Origin: Natranaerobius trueperi
GTDB taxonomy: Bacteria; Bacillota; Natranaerobiia; Natranaerobiales; Natranaerobiaceae
Reading direction: 5' to 3'
DNA length: 59,884 nt
Assembly (NCBI RefSeq): GCF_002216005.1
Contig: NZ_NIQC01000015.1
Span: 1-59,884 of the forward strand
The notes beneath the pieces were generated by a model. It worked only from the letters and a program-made list of their open reading frames with translations. It did not search any database and was not told where the DNA came from. Numbering within the stretch: position 1 is the stretch's first letter; each line of letters starts with the position of its first letter. This document shows, one piece after another, positions 8,544-17,403 of the stretch. The translations under genes and the position numbers were made by a program.

Positions 8544-9260
8544 TTAACAAAATATTTCTACAGGTGCAGTAAAAAGATCAGAAATTTTTTGTAGCTTATT
8601 TGAAGCTACAGGAAAAGCTCCTGGTAGTGTTGTGGTTCGACTGATAGTATTTAACTGTACTTTATCTACTAGTATATAGTTGTTAACAAATTTTGAAAGT
8701 TGTGTTAGTTCTTCATATGAATCATTTACACCGGACACTAATAAAATTTCTAGCCAGATCTGACCAAGGAATTTATGACTGAACTTCTCTAAACCATTTT
8801 TAATATTATGTATCTTTATTTCAGGATGAGGCCTATTGACTTGATGTAGAGTTTTTTGTGTAATAGCGTCTAAGGAAGGTATGACTAAGTCTGCATATAT
8901 TAAGTCTTCTTGAACTTCTTCAAGATGTATTAAAGTTGAGTTGGTGATGACAGCGATGGGAATATTTAGAGCTTTTATTTTTTTAATCATGGTACCTAGT
9001 TTGTTATGTAATGTAGGCTCTCCAGAACCTGAGAAAGTGATATAATCTAAGCTGGTTGGTAAAGATTCGACTTTATTATAAATTTGATCTATGATATTGT
9101 CAGTTATTGTGTATTCTTTTCGAGAAAGAGTTAAATTTTGAGTTGGGAGTCCTTCTTCACAATAAATGCAGTCTAAGCTACAATCTCTATCAGGAGTAAT
9201 ATTTATACCAAGAGAAGTCCCTAATCTACGAGAATTGATAGGGCCATAAACATAATTCAT
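8544..9260 (-). CDS. Radical SAM protein (COG0731-like)
   Basis: The cluster motif CSLDCIYC (CxxxCxxC, near residue 28) binds the [4Fe-4S] that cleaves S-adenosylmethionine. The N-terminal YGPINSRRLGTSLGINITP and later FSGSGEPTLHNKLG are typical of the COG0731 branch, related to the radical SAM half of wybutosine-synthesis enzymes. Its substrate in bacteria is not established. Length is 238 residues with an ATG start after GGGAGGGATAATA. It heads the operon with yjbQ. No further cysteine clusters are visible. Confidence 0.85.
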   Translation of the reverse strand: MNYVYGPINSRRLGTSLGINITPDRDCSLDCIYCEEGLPTQNLTLSRKEYTITDNIIDQIYNKVESLPTSLDYITFSGSGEPTLHNKLGTMIKKIKALNIPIAVITNSTLIHLEEVQEDLIYADLVIPSLDAITQKTLHQVNRPHPEIKIHNIKNGLEKFSHKFLGQIWLEILLVSGVNDSYEELTQLSKFVNNYILVDKVQLNTISRTTTLPGAFPVASNKLQKISDLFTAPVEIFC

Positions 9261-9333
9261 TATTATCCCTCCCTTAGGAATATATTACAACAAATTTGGG
9301 TTTGATGCAAAATATTAAGAAGAGGTGATTAAT

Positions 9334-10104
9334 ATGACTAGCGGATTAGAAACTAAGAGAATGATAACTGATGGAAAAAAATTTAAAAAAGTAGTTGATC
9401 TGAAAGCAGACCAAATACAATTACCTACTGGAATTATGACAGGAAAAGAAATTAATGATATGACACCTGGTTCTTCTTTTTATGTTAATAAAAAAAAGTA
9501 TTTTTTATTTGAATGTACACTAGCAGATTTTTTAGATAAAAAGCTAGAAAGAAAGACACAAATAATGTATCCAAAAGAAATAGGTTATTTGATCTATAAT
9601 TTAGATATTTCCCCAGGAGATGTAGTTGGCGAAGCAGGGACTGGATCTGGAGCTATGACTTTATCTCTTTCTAGAACTGTAGGGACTGATGGGAAAGTTT
9701 ATACATATGAAGAGAGAGATGACTTTATTAAAAATATTACTAAAAACATTTCAAAAGGAACTAAATTTGATAACATTAATTTAAAAAATCGGTCTATAGA
9801 TAATGGAATAGACGAAAGAGACCTAGATGCTTTTATAATAGATTTACCAGAACCATGTAATGTAATTAAACAAGTAAGAGAAGCCCTAAAACCTTCAGGA
9901 AATCTTGGTATATTAGTGCCGACGTATAATCAAGTGAGTGATGTAATTCCAGTGCTGAAAGAAAACGAGTTTTTTCTAATTGAGATTGTTGAGTTAATGG
10001 CAAGAAGATTAAAGCATAATCCAAACAGACTTCGACCAGAAGATACGATGATAGGACATACAGGATATTTGATTTTAGCTAGAAAGTTAGTTAGTGAGAA
10101 ATGA
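9334..10104 (+). CDS. trmI: tRNA (adenine58-N1)-methyltransferase TrmI
   Basis: TrmI uses S-adenosylmethionine to make m1A58 in the T-loop of tRNAs. A small N-terminal domain (about 1-70) is followed by a class I Rossmann methyltransferase domain. Motif I is VGEAGTGSGAMTLSLSRTVG, with the acidic ribose ligand in KVYTYEERD. The catalytic-region Asp is in AFIIDLPEP. The C-terminal MARRLKHNPNRLRPEDTMIGHTGYL matches TrmI. It has 256 residues from the ATG at 9334. The in-frame GTG at 9325 is rejected because it lies in the ribosome site AAGAGGTGAT. It is divergent from the radical SAM operon. Confidence 0.88.
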   Translation: MTSGLETKRMITDGKKFKKVVDLKADQIQLPTGIMTGKEINDMTPGSSFYVNKKKYFLFECTLADFLDKKLERKTQIMYPKEIGYLIYNLDISPGDVVGEAGTGSGAMTLSLSRTVGTDGKVYTYEERDDFIKNITKNISKGTKFDNINLKNRSIDNGIDERDLDAFIIDLPEPCNVIKQVREALKPSGNLGILVPTYNQVSDVIPVLKENEFFLIEIVELMARRLKHNPNRLRPEDTMIGHTGYLILARKLVSEK

Positions 10105-10118
10105 TATTTAAAACAAAA

Positions 10119-11078
<960 letters not shown>

Positions 11079-11103
11079 AAAGAAAATTTATTAGAAATTG
11101 TAG

Positions 11104-11132
11104 TTGACAGATAACAAATTTTACTGTAAAAT
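11104..11132 (+). promoter_or_regulatory. Sigma-A promoter for tRNA-Val cluster
   Basis: TTGACA (11104-11109), a 17-nt spacer and TAAAAT (11127-11132), 19 bp before the first mature tRNA. It has the same -35, spacing and -10 as the hisS T-box promoter. Confidence 0.8.
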
Positions 11133-11151
11133 TATATTTGTTCAGTTGAGA

Positions 11152-11227
11152 GGGCGGATAGCTCAGCTGGGAGAGCACCTGCCTTACAAGCAGGGGGTCA
11201 CAGGTTCGAGCCCTGTTCCGCCCACCA
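11152..11227 (+). tRNA. tRNA-Val (anticodon UAC), copy 1
   Basis: A 76-nt cloverleaf with the CCA end encoded. Acceptor GGGCGGA/TCCGCCC, D-arm GCTC/GAGC, anticodon arm CCTGC-CTTACAA-GCAGG with anticodon TAC (reads valine GUN codons), T-arm ACAGG-TTCGAGC-CCTGT. A long in-frame reading through this cluster is not a gene. Confidence 0.97.
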
Positions 11228-11262
11228 ACAATTTCGACATTGAAAAAGTGAAATTATCATAT

Positions 11263-11338
11263 GGGCGGATAGCTCAGCTGGGAGAGCACCTGCCTTACAA
11301 GCAGGGGGTCACAGGTTCGAGCCCTGTTCCGCCCACCA
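11263..11338 (+). tRNA. tRNA-Val (anticodon UAC), copy 2
   Basis: Identical over all 76 nt to copy 1, including the encoded CCA. It is separated from copy 1 by a 35-nt A/T-rich spacer that is nearly identical to the next spacer. Confidence 0.97.
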
Positions 11339-11372
11339 ACAATTTCAACATTGAAAAAGTGAAATATTATAT

Positions 11373-11448
11373 GGGCGGATAGCTCAGCTGGGAGAGCACC
11401 TGCCTTACAAGCAGGGGGTCACAGGTTCGAGCCCTGTTCCGCCCACCA
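11373..11448 (+). tRNA. tRNA-Val (anticodon UAC), copy 3
   Basis: Identical to copies 1 and 2. The preceding spacer (34 nt) differs from the first by a few bases. The sequence after this copy is unrelated, so this is the end of the tandem duplication. Confidence 0.97.
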
Positions 11449-11519
11449 TTTAGACATAACGGGCATTCAAGTGGTTGACCAAAAAAGTATTCAAACTAAA
11501 ATTTACCTTAAAATATGAA

Positions 11520-11569
11520 GATCACTTTCTTGTGGTTCAATAATACTTGGACAAAGGGAGTGATTTTTT
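11520..11569 (+). terminator. Probable terminator of tRNA-Val operon
   Basis: An imperfect hairpin with outer stem ATCACT/AGTGAT and inner CTTGT/ACAAAG-like pairing is followed by a run of seven T. It lies about 70 bp after the last tRNA. Confidence 0.55.
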
Positions 11570-12041
11570 TATGCTATTTTACAGTTAACTGTTATAATTC
11601 TAATTCAATATTTACTTGATACCAACGCTCTCGAGATTTGCACAGATTATAAAATTCCAATGTTCACTTATGGTACCACAACACCTAAAATATAGAGATC
11701 CAAGGAATATAACAGAGCCTAATTTTAAACATAAAAGCCATAAACCCTGTTATAATCGTATTAAGAACAGCATCAAGTTGTCCACAGTTTCGTAATAATG
11801 CCACTCAGTCAAGTGTTTTAAAATTTCAGTTCAAAAATGTTAAAATTATAAATTTATAGAAGTTACTTTTCTCTGAAAAATCAATTATATAAGGGTGGAA
11901 AAAAATTGGTTTGTATATTATAATTATATTAGTATAGTTGTTACATTTAACTTACAATAAGGGGGGGTATTTCACCTTTATTTTTTTATGAAGAAGCAGA
12001 AGTTGTTTTGTGAAAATTAAAACGAATGGAGGGGTGATCAA
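11570..12041. other. Intergenic stretch without recognisable gene
   Basis: No open frame of convincing length or composition and no RNA family were recognised. The last 150 bp are A/T-rich and should contain the nfnA promoter (TATAATTATATTAGTATAGT region around 11920-11940). The stretch ends with the ribosome site GGAGGGGTGATC. Confidence 0.5.
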
Positions 12042-12893
12042 TTGTATAAAATTGTTCGCAAAGAAGTGCTATCACCTGTTATTAAATTGTTCGAAATCGA
12101 AGCATCTCATGTTTCAGAAAATGCAAAGCCTGGTCAGTTCGTGGTTCTGCGTACGGATGAAAAGGGCGAGAGAATACCTTTAACTATTGCAGACTTTAAT
12201 CGTGAGGATGGGACTGTAACTATTATAATTCAAGAGGTTGGGCGTTCTACTAAAGAATTAGGCAAATTAGAAGAAGGCGATTATGTTGTTGATTTTGTAG
12301 GTCCTTTAGGCAAGGCCACAGAGATTGAAAAATTAGGTCGGGTTGTTTGTGTAGGTGGTGGAGTAGGTATTGCACCAGTCTTTCCCATTGCTAGGGCTCT
12401 AAAAGAAGCAGGGAATGAGGTAATTTCTGTCATTGGTGCTCGAACTAAAGAATTATTATTCTGGGAAGAGAAAATGGCTGATGTAAGTGATCAATTATAT
12501 GTTTGTACAGATGATGGCAGTTATGGTCATAAGGGTTTTGTGACTGATGTTATAAAACAAGTTGCAGAGGATGTGGAAGTAGAACATGTATGGGCAATTG
12601 GACCTATGCCAATGATGAAAGCAGTGGCTGCCACCACTAAACCATTAGAATTAAAAACAACTGTTAGTTTAAACCCTATTATGCTTGATGGCACAGGTAT
12701 GTGTGGTGCTTGTAGAGTGAGTGTTGGGGGCGAAACAAAGTTTGCATGTGTTGATGGTCCTGAATTTGATGCACATGAAGTTGATTTTGAACTGGCTGCC
12801 CGTCGTTTAGCGTACTATCAAGATGATGAGCACAGGGTAGAAGCTGCCACAAATCACAGCGATGGAGGTGCTTGTAAATGTCACGAAAAGTAA
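12042..12893 (+). CDS. nfnA: NfnA: ferredoxin-NADP+ oxidoreductase, FAD/[2Fe-2S] subunit
   Basis: This is the small subunit of the electron-bifurcating NADH-dependent reduced ferredoxin:NADP+ oxidoreductase (also annotated as sulfide dehydrogenase beta or dihydroorotate dehydrogenase K-like). The N-terminal FAD barrel (about 1-95) contains GQFVVLRTDEKGERIPLTIAD. The NAD-binding part has VCVGGGVGIAPVFPIARAL and ends near WAIGPMPMMKAV. Four cysteines near the C-terminus (MCGACRVSV, FACVDGPEFDAHEVDF, plus the terminal CKC) fit a [2Fe-2S] site. It starts with TTG after GGAGGGGTGATCAA. Its 3' end overlaps nfnB by 16 bp, implying translational coupling. Confidence 0.92.
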   Translation: MYKIVRKEVLSPVIKLFEIEASHVSENAKPGQFVVLRTDEKGERIPLTIADFNREDGTVTIIIQEVGRSTKELGKLEEGDYVVDFVGPLGKATEIEKLGRVVCVGGGVGIAPVFPIARALKEAGNEVISVIGARTKELLFWEEKMADVSDQLYVCTDDGSYGHKGFVTDVIKQVAEDVEVEHVWAIGPMPMMKAVAATTKPLELKTTVSLNPIMLDGTGMCGACRVSVGGETKFACVDGPEFDAHEVDFELAARRLAYYQDDEHRVEAATNHSDGGACKCHEK

Positions 12894-14278
12894 AGACTAA
12901 ACATGAAATGCCAGTTCAAGATTCGAAAGAAAGAATTACTAATTTTGATGAGGTTGCTTTAGGATACAATGAAGAGAAGGCTTTAGCGGAAGCAAATCGT
13001 TGTCTCGAATGCAAAGTTCCTAATTGCATGAAGGGTTGTCCAGTTGAGATAAATATTCCTAAATTCATTGGTGCGATAAAACAAAAGGATTACAAGGAAG
13101 CTATCAGAGAGATTAAAACAAAGAATAGTCTTCCAGCTGTATGTGGCCGTGTTTGTCCTCAAGAGGCTCAATGTGAGAAGTATTGTGTTATTGGTAAAAA
13201 AGGTGACCCAGTAGGAATTGGGCGTTTAGAGCGCTTTGTTGCTGATTGGGAATTTGCTAATGAAAACAGCTCATCTTCTATGGAAGTAGGGGAACCCACA
13301 GGTAAAAAAGTTGCCATAGTTGGATCTGGACCAGCTGGGTTAACTGCGGCTGGAGATTTAGCTAAAATGGGACATTCTGTAACAATCTTTGAAGCACTTC
13401 ATGTACCCGGTGGTGTGTTAATGTATGGTATCCCTGAATTTAGATTACCAAAGGATATTGTTCAAAAGGAAATTGATAAAATTAAAGAATTGGGTGTAGA
13501 TATAAAGGTGAACTATGTAGTTGGTAAAGCAGGGTCTGTAAAAGATTTTCTTGAAAATGGATATGATGCTGTATTCGTTGGAACAGGAGCAGGCCTACCG
13601 TATTTCATGAATATTCCAGGCGAGAACCTTAATGGGGTATATTCCGCTAATGAGTTTTTAACTAGAACTAATTTAATGAAAGCATATCAATTCCCAGATT
13701 ATTTAACACCTGTAAAAGTTGGCAAACGTTTTGCAGTTATTGGTGCAGGTAATGTAGCCATGGATGCAGCAAGATGTGCATTGCGATTAGGTGCAGAAGA
13801 ATCTTATATCGTATATCGTCGTTCAGAAGAAGAAATACCGGCACGGGCTGAAGAGATAGAGCATGCTCGAGAAGAAGGGGTTAAGTTTCTGTTGTTAACA
13901 AGCCCGGTTGAATTTCATGGTGATGAAAACTATAATTTAAATAGTATGACATGTATTGAATATGAATTAGGTGAACCGGATGATTCTGGACGTCGTCGAC
14001 CTATACCAATTGAGGGCTCTGAATACAAGATGGACGTTGAAAACGTAGTACTTGCCCTGGGTCAAGGACCAAATCCATTAGTGCCTAGTACTACTCCTGG
14101 GTTAGACTTGACCAAAAAGGGTAATATCTTGACAAATGATGAAACTGGTGTTACATCTATTCAAGGTGTATTCGCTGGAGGAGATATAGTAACTGGAGCA
14201 GCTACTGTAATTGAAGCAATGGGGGCAGGAAAAAAAGCTGCTCGCGCAATTGATGAGTATATAAAAAGTACTAACTAG
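12878..14278 (+). CDS. nfnB: NfnB: GltD-like FAD/[4Fe-4S] subunit
   Basis: This is the large Nfn subunit, homologous to the small subunit of glutamate synthase. The N-terminal segment carries cysteines for two [4Fe-4S] clusters (CLECKVPNCMKGCPVEINIPKF and CGRVCPQEAQCEKYC). It is followed by an FAD Rossmann motif (VAIVGSGPAGLTAAGDLAKMGH, about 142-163) and an NADP-binding motif (FAVIGAGNVAMDAARCALRLG, about 284). Its C-terminal GVFAGGDIVTGAATVIEAMGAGKKAA binds FAD. Length is 466 residues. GltD proper would sit beside a large GltB; none is present, and the NfnA partner decides the assignment. The ATG follows GGAGGTG inside nfnA. The pair balances NADH, NADPH and reduced ferredoxin in anaerobes. 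Confidence 0.92.
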   Translation: MSRKVKTKHEMPVQDSKERITNFDEVALGYNEEKALAEANRCLECKVPNCMKGCPVEINIPKFIGAIKQKDYKEAIREIKTKNSLPAVCGRVCPQEAQCEKYCVIGKKGDPVGIGRLERFVADWEFANENSSSSMEVGEPTGKKVAIVGSGPAGLTAAGDLAKMGHSVTIFEALHVPGGVLMYGIPEFRLPKDIVQKEIDKIKELGVDIKVNYVVGKAGSVKDFLENGYDAVFVGTGAGLPYFMNIPGENLNGVYSANEFLTRTNLMKAYQFPDYLTPVKVGKRFAVIGAGNVAMDAARCALRLGAEESYIVYRRSEEEIPARAEEIEHAREEGVKFLLLTSPVEFHGDENYNLNSMTCIEYELGEPDDSGRRRPIPIEGSEYKMDVENVVLALGQGPNPLVPSTTPGLDLTKKGNILTNDETGVTSIQGVFAGGDIVTGAATVIEAMGAGKKAARAIDEYIKSTN

Positions 14279-14309
14279 AAACAATTTTATAGTATCTAAG
14301 TAGTAGAGC

Positions 14310-14352
14310 CCCTCACCGGTAGATATGTTAAATTTCTACAAGAGGGTTTCTT
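14310..14352 (+). terminator. Probable terminator of nfnAB
   Basis: A two-part stem (CCCTC/GAGGG outside, GGTAGA/TCTAC inside) starts 31 bp after the nfnB stop and is followed by TTTCTT. The U-tract is modest. Confidence 0.55.
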
Positions 14353-15352
14353 AATGCTTCCATTTGTTTTGGATGGTTTTGCAAATCCCGAAGTGTTAGC
14401 ATTAAGTGAACTGCTATTTAAATAATCTACATCTAACTTTAACAAGGTCTACTAGGAAAAGAACCACACAAGACTTCTTTTACAATATAATGTATATGGG
14501 CGGTATTATATATTACTCAATTAAAACAAACTTATTATAATAGATGTATTCTGTTTGGTGAATAGAGGAATAGATACAATAACACTACCTCAACTACATC
14601 TTCATAATGACCTCTAGAAGAACAAGAGGTAAGTCTGTAATCAATGTGTTTCTGCATGTTCAACTTGAGCTATAACAACTAGGTTGGGGTATACTCAACA
14701 GGAACCTAGAAGACAGAAAAAGTTAAAATGAATGAAAATGGAACTTTAAAAGTTATAGGCGATAATAAAGACTTTAAGTATATTGTTAAACAGTTTAGTA
14801 TTAGTCATAACAATGTGAAATTACAGTATTATATCATCAAAGTTAAATACTGAAGCAGAAAGTAATGTTAAATCTATGGTTAATAGTAAACTTAAAGATG
14901 TATCTGTAAGTACCACTAATCGATAAATTATCATAATATGAAGACAGTTAACAATGAAATTATTTTCAAAATACGGTGGTAACTATAGTGATACTGATGC
15001 AGCGGACTTTTCCTAATGTATAATATATTTCTGGAAAATTATTCGGTTATTAAGAGCTAGGATAAATAAAGAGAGGGTTGCACAAGCAGCAATAGTTAAC
15101 ACGATAAAAATAGTGCTATAAAATTGAACATCAGCGAGAATAAATATTACAAGCATTATTTAGTGCTAGGATTATTAATGAACAAATTGGGAGTTTTACA
15201 AAGAGGAAACTCTACTTAAGCAAGGGTAATTATTACAATTAAGAAGAAGAAAGCAACAAATACCCCCTATAAGAAGATTCTATAACTATCAAAACTCACA
15301 ATTAGTTGACTTGTTTTAGAGTAAAAAAGGCTTCAAGTTGATAAATAAGTTT
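14353..15352. other. About 1 kb without intact gene, probably decayed DNA
   Basis: Only short open frames occur. The longest plausible one is 41 codons from the ATG at 14728 (MNENGTLKVIGDNKDFKYIV...), with no good ribosome site and no family I recognise. Base composition resembles eroded coding sequence rather than regulatory DNA. No tRNA or RNA family is seen. It is bounded by terminators on both sides. Confidence 0.5.
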
Positions 15353-15398
15353 AAAGCGGCTAAAGCTCGATAATCTTGCGAGTGAAGCCGCTTTATCT
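15353..15398. terminator. Hairpin terminator
   Basis: AAAGCGGC / GCCGCTTT outer stem with inner CTCGA / CGAG pairing, then ATCTTT. It lies about 165 bp beyond the 3' end of the minus-strand pyrophosphatase gene and can act in both directions. Confidence 0.7.
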
Positions 15399-15560
15399 TT
15401 ATTGTATTTATAACCATCTCATTTGAAACTCATTTATATAAAATATATTTGTTGTGCTAATCTTTTAGATATAAAATAATCCCCTTTGGTGACATTTTCT
15501 TGTTTAATACTAAGAGGAATATTTTAGAGATTTAACTATTTTTTTAAAGGACACTTTCGA

Positions 15561-17204
15561 TTATTGGTTAGAAAAATATTCAGAAAGAGGTGGGACGACC
15601 TGTTTTTTTCTACTCACAACATTTTCTAGATATAGACTATCTAGATCTAGCGGTTTTTGAAAGACAGCTTCTAATGAAGCTTTCTCAGGTCCTTCTGCTA
15701 GAATTAAGGAATCTTGTTTTTGAATATCTGTGATCATAAATAGCAATAGATGGTAATCGTTTTCGTTTACTAAAGAAGTCATAGCCTTTCTTATATTCGT
15801 AATAAAGGCGAGAACGTCGTCCTTATCAACTGCATTCATTTGACCAATCGCTACTTTTTTTTCACCAAAAGAAAATTCTTTGAAGTCTTTAGTAATCATT
15901 GAATTCGGGTTTTCTTTGAGGATGCCTGCACCTTCTTGAAACATTCTCTTTCCAAATTCCTGGATATTTAATTCACTGATTTTTTCTAATTCATGTGCAA
16001 ACTGCTTATCTAAATTAGTACATGTTGGTGATTTTAGCATCACTGTATCTGACAAAATTGCAGCTAGCATTAACCCTGCAATATGTTTAGGTGGACTTAT
16101 ACAATATTCTTTATATAGTTGATATACTATAGTTGCAGTTGAACCAACAGGCTCATTTCTAATTAATATTGGTTCATTAGAAGATAAATCTCCTAACCTA
16201 TGGTGATCAATTATTTCTTTTATCTTTGCTTCATCGATTCCAGTTACTGCTTGACTTTTTTCATTATGATCAACAAGAATAACTTCTTTACCTTTTAAAG
16301 TTAATAGATCTTTACGTGATACCATCCCAATTAATTTATGGTCATGATCGATAACTGGGTAACTTCTAAATCTAGTTGATAGCATCTCTTTTTTTGCTTC
16401 TTCAATAAGATCATCGTCGTAAAAATGGATGATATCTTCACTTTTAAGAAAAGATTTAACTGGAGTAGCCATTATAAGAAAGCGAGCAGTTTTAAAACTA
16501 TCAAAAGGTACTGTAATAATAGCACTATCATTTTGAGATGCTTTTGAAATAATTTCTTCATTAGGTTCTGTATTACAAGTTAAGATAAGACATTTAGCTC
16601 CAGCTTTTATACAATCTAATTGAGCCTTCGGTCTATCACCTAATATAACTATATCATTTTTGGAAATATATTTAGATAGAGTTTTTTGACTCATAGCACC
16701 TACCAAAACTTTTCCTGATAGATTAGTATCATGATTTTTTACTATGACCCTACCATTCAAAATTTTTGATAAACAGTCTAATTCTAGTTTTGTTGGACCA
16801 AGAAAATCTCTTTCTAAATCCGTCATTACTTTTGCTGCTAAGTCTCCCATGGTGACGAGACCTTGAAGTTTAAACTCATTATCAACTACTGGTAGAGATT
16901 TTATTTGTTTAGTCTTTCTAATATCGTTGATCTCTTTAATTGTGGTTTCTGGAGAGATTGTGATTGGTCGGTTTGTTAACATATCAATCACACGAGATTT
17001 TACATCTTCAACTAATTGAGGTTTCTCTACCTCTAAAAAGGATAATACGTATTCAGTTTCTTTATTAATGTTTCCAATTCTACCAGCCTGGTATTTATCA
17101 GTTCCTTCTACCTTATTTTTCAAATAAGTATAGGCAATAGCAGAACAGATTGAATCTGTATCGGGTTTTTTATGACCTAGTATATAAATTGGTTTATTAT
17201 TCAT
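15561..17204 (-). CDS. ppaC: Family II Mn/Co-dependent inorganic pyrophosphatase with CBS and DRTGG domains
   Basis: This enzyme hydrolyses pyrophosphate to phosphate, pulling biosynthetic reactions forward. The DHH-type catalytic domain is split: GHKKPDTDSICSAIAY is at the N-terminus, and EIIDHHRLGDL (about 330) and later catalytic residues follow a regulatory insert. The insert contains CBS1 (about 72-125, RPITISPETTIKEI), a DRTGG domain (about 130-235, VLVGAMSQKTL, ILGDRPKAQLDCI) and CBS2 (about 245-305). DHHA2 forms the C-terminus. At 547 residues it matches CBS-DRTGG enzymes of clostridia, which are inhibited by AMP/ADP and activated by ATP or diadenosine tetraphosphate; regulation here is by analogy. 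The ATG follows a GGAGGTAATTGA ribosome site. It is divergent from argS. Confidence 0.92.
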   Translation of the reverse strand: MNNKPIYILGHKKPDTDSICSAIAYTYLKNKVEGTDKYQAGRIGNINKETEYVLSFLEVEKPQLVEDVKSRVIDMLTNRPITISPETTIKEINDIRKTKQIKSLPVVDNEFKLQGLVTMGDLAAKVMTDLERDFLGPTKLELDCLSKILNGRVIVKNHDTNLSGKVLVGAMSQKTLSKYISKNDIVILGDRPKAQLDCIKAGAKCLILTCNTEPNEEIISKASQNDSAIITVPFDSFKTARFLIMATPVKSFLKSEDIIHFYDDDLIEEAKKEMLSTRFRSYPVIDHDHKLIGMVSRKDLLTLKGKEVILVDHNEKSQAVTGIDEAKIKEIIDHHRLGDLSSNEPILIRNEPVGSTATIVYQLYKEYCISPPKHIAGLMLAAILSDTVMLKSPTCTNLDKQFAHELEKISELNIQEFGKRMFQEGAGILKENPNSMITKDFKEFSFGEKKVAIGQMNAVDKDDVLAFITNIRKAMTSLVNENDYHLLLFMITDIQKQDSLILAEGPEKASLEAVFQKPLDLDSLYLENVVSRKKQVVPPLSEYFSNQ

Positions 17205-17329
17205 TCAATTACCTCCTATATGTATTTTGAATTATAGGAACATATCTGTTTAATTTTAACATATAAGTAGCAGAATAAAAGAGTGAACTTTAAAAAATTA
17301 TATACAGTGAACTAAAAATTTATAATTTC

Positions 17330-17358
17330 TTGTTGAAGAAGCCAAGATACGGTATAAT
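17330..17358 (+). promoter_or_regulatory. Promoter of argS
   Basis: TTGTTG (17330-17335), 17-nt spacer, TATAAT (17353-17358), 45 bp upstream of the argS ATG. No T-box or other leader fits in the short gap. Confidence 0.65.
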
Positions 17359-17403
17359 GATTTTGACTGTATACGAAAAAATTAACGAAGTGGGTGATAT
17401 ATA

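Noticed and set aside
11104-11382. 92-codon open frame across the tRNA region (GGRIAQLGEHLPYKQG repeats)
   Set aside because: It is only the translation of two tandem tRNA-Val genes; the repeated peptide is a known artefact.
12878-14278. Glutamate synthase small subunit (GltD)
   Set aside because: No GltB large subunit is adjacent and the overlapping partner is an NfnA-type flavoprotein.
14728-14853. 41-codon open frame in the gap after nfnB
   Set aside because: No convincing ribosome site, no recognisable family; treated as part of decayed DNA.
14353-15352. Possible replication origin or attachment site
   Set aside because: No DnaA-box cluster, iterons or tRNA-end duplication was seen.
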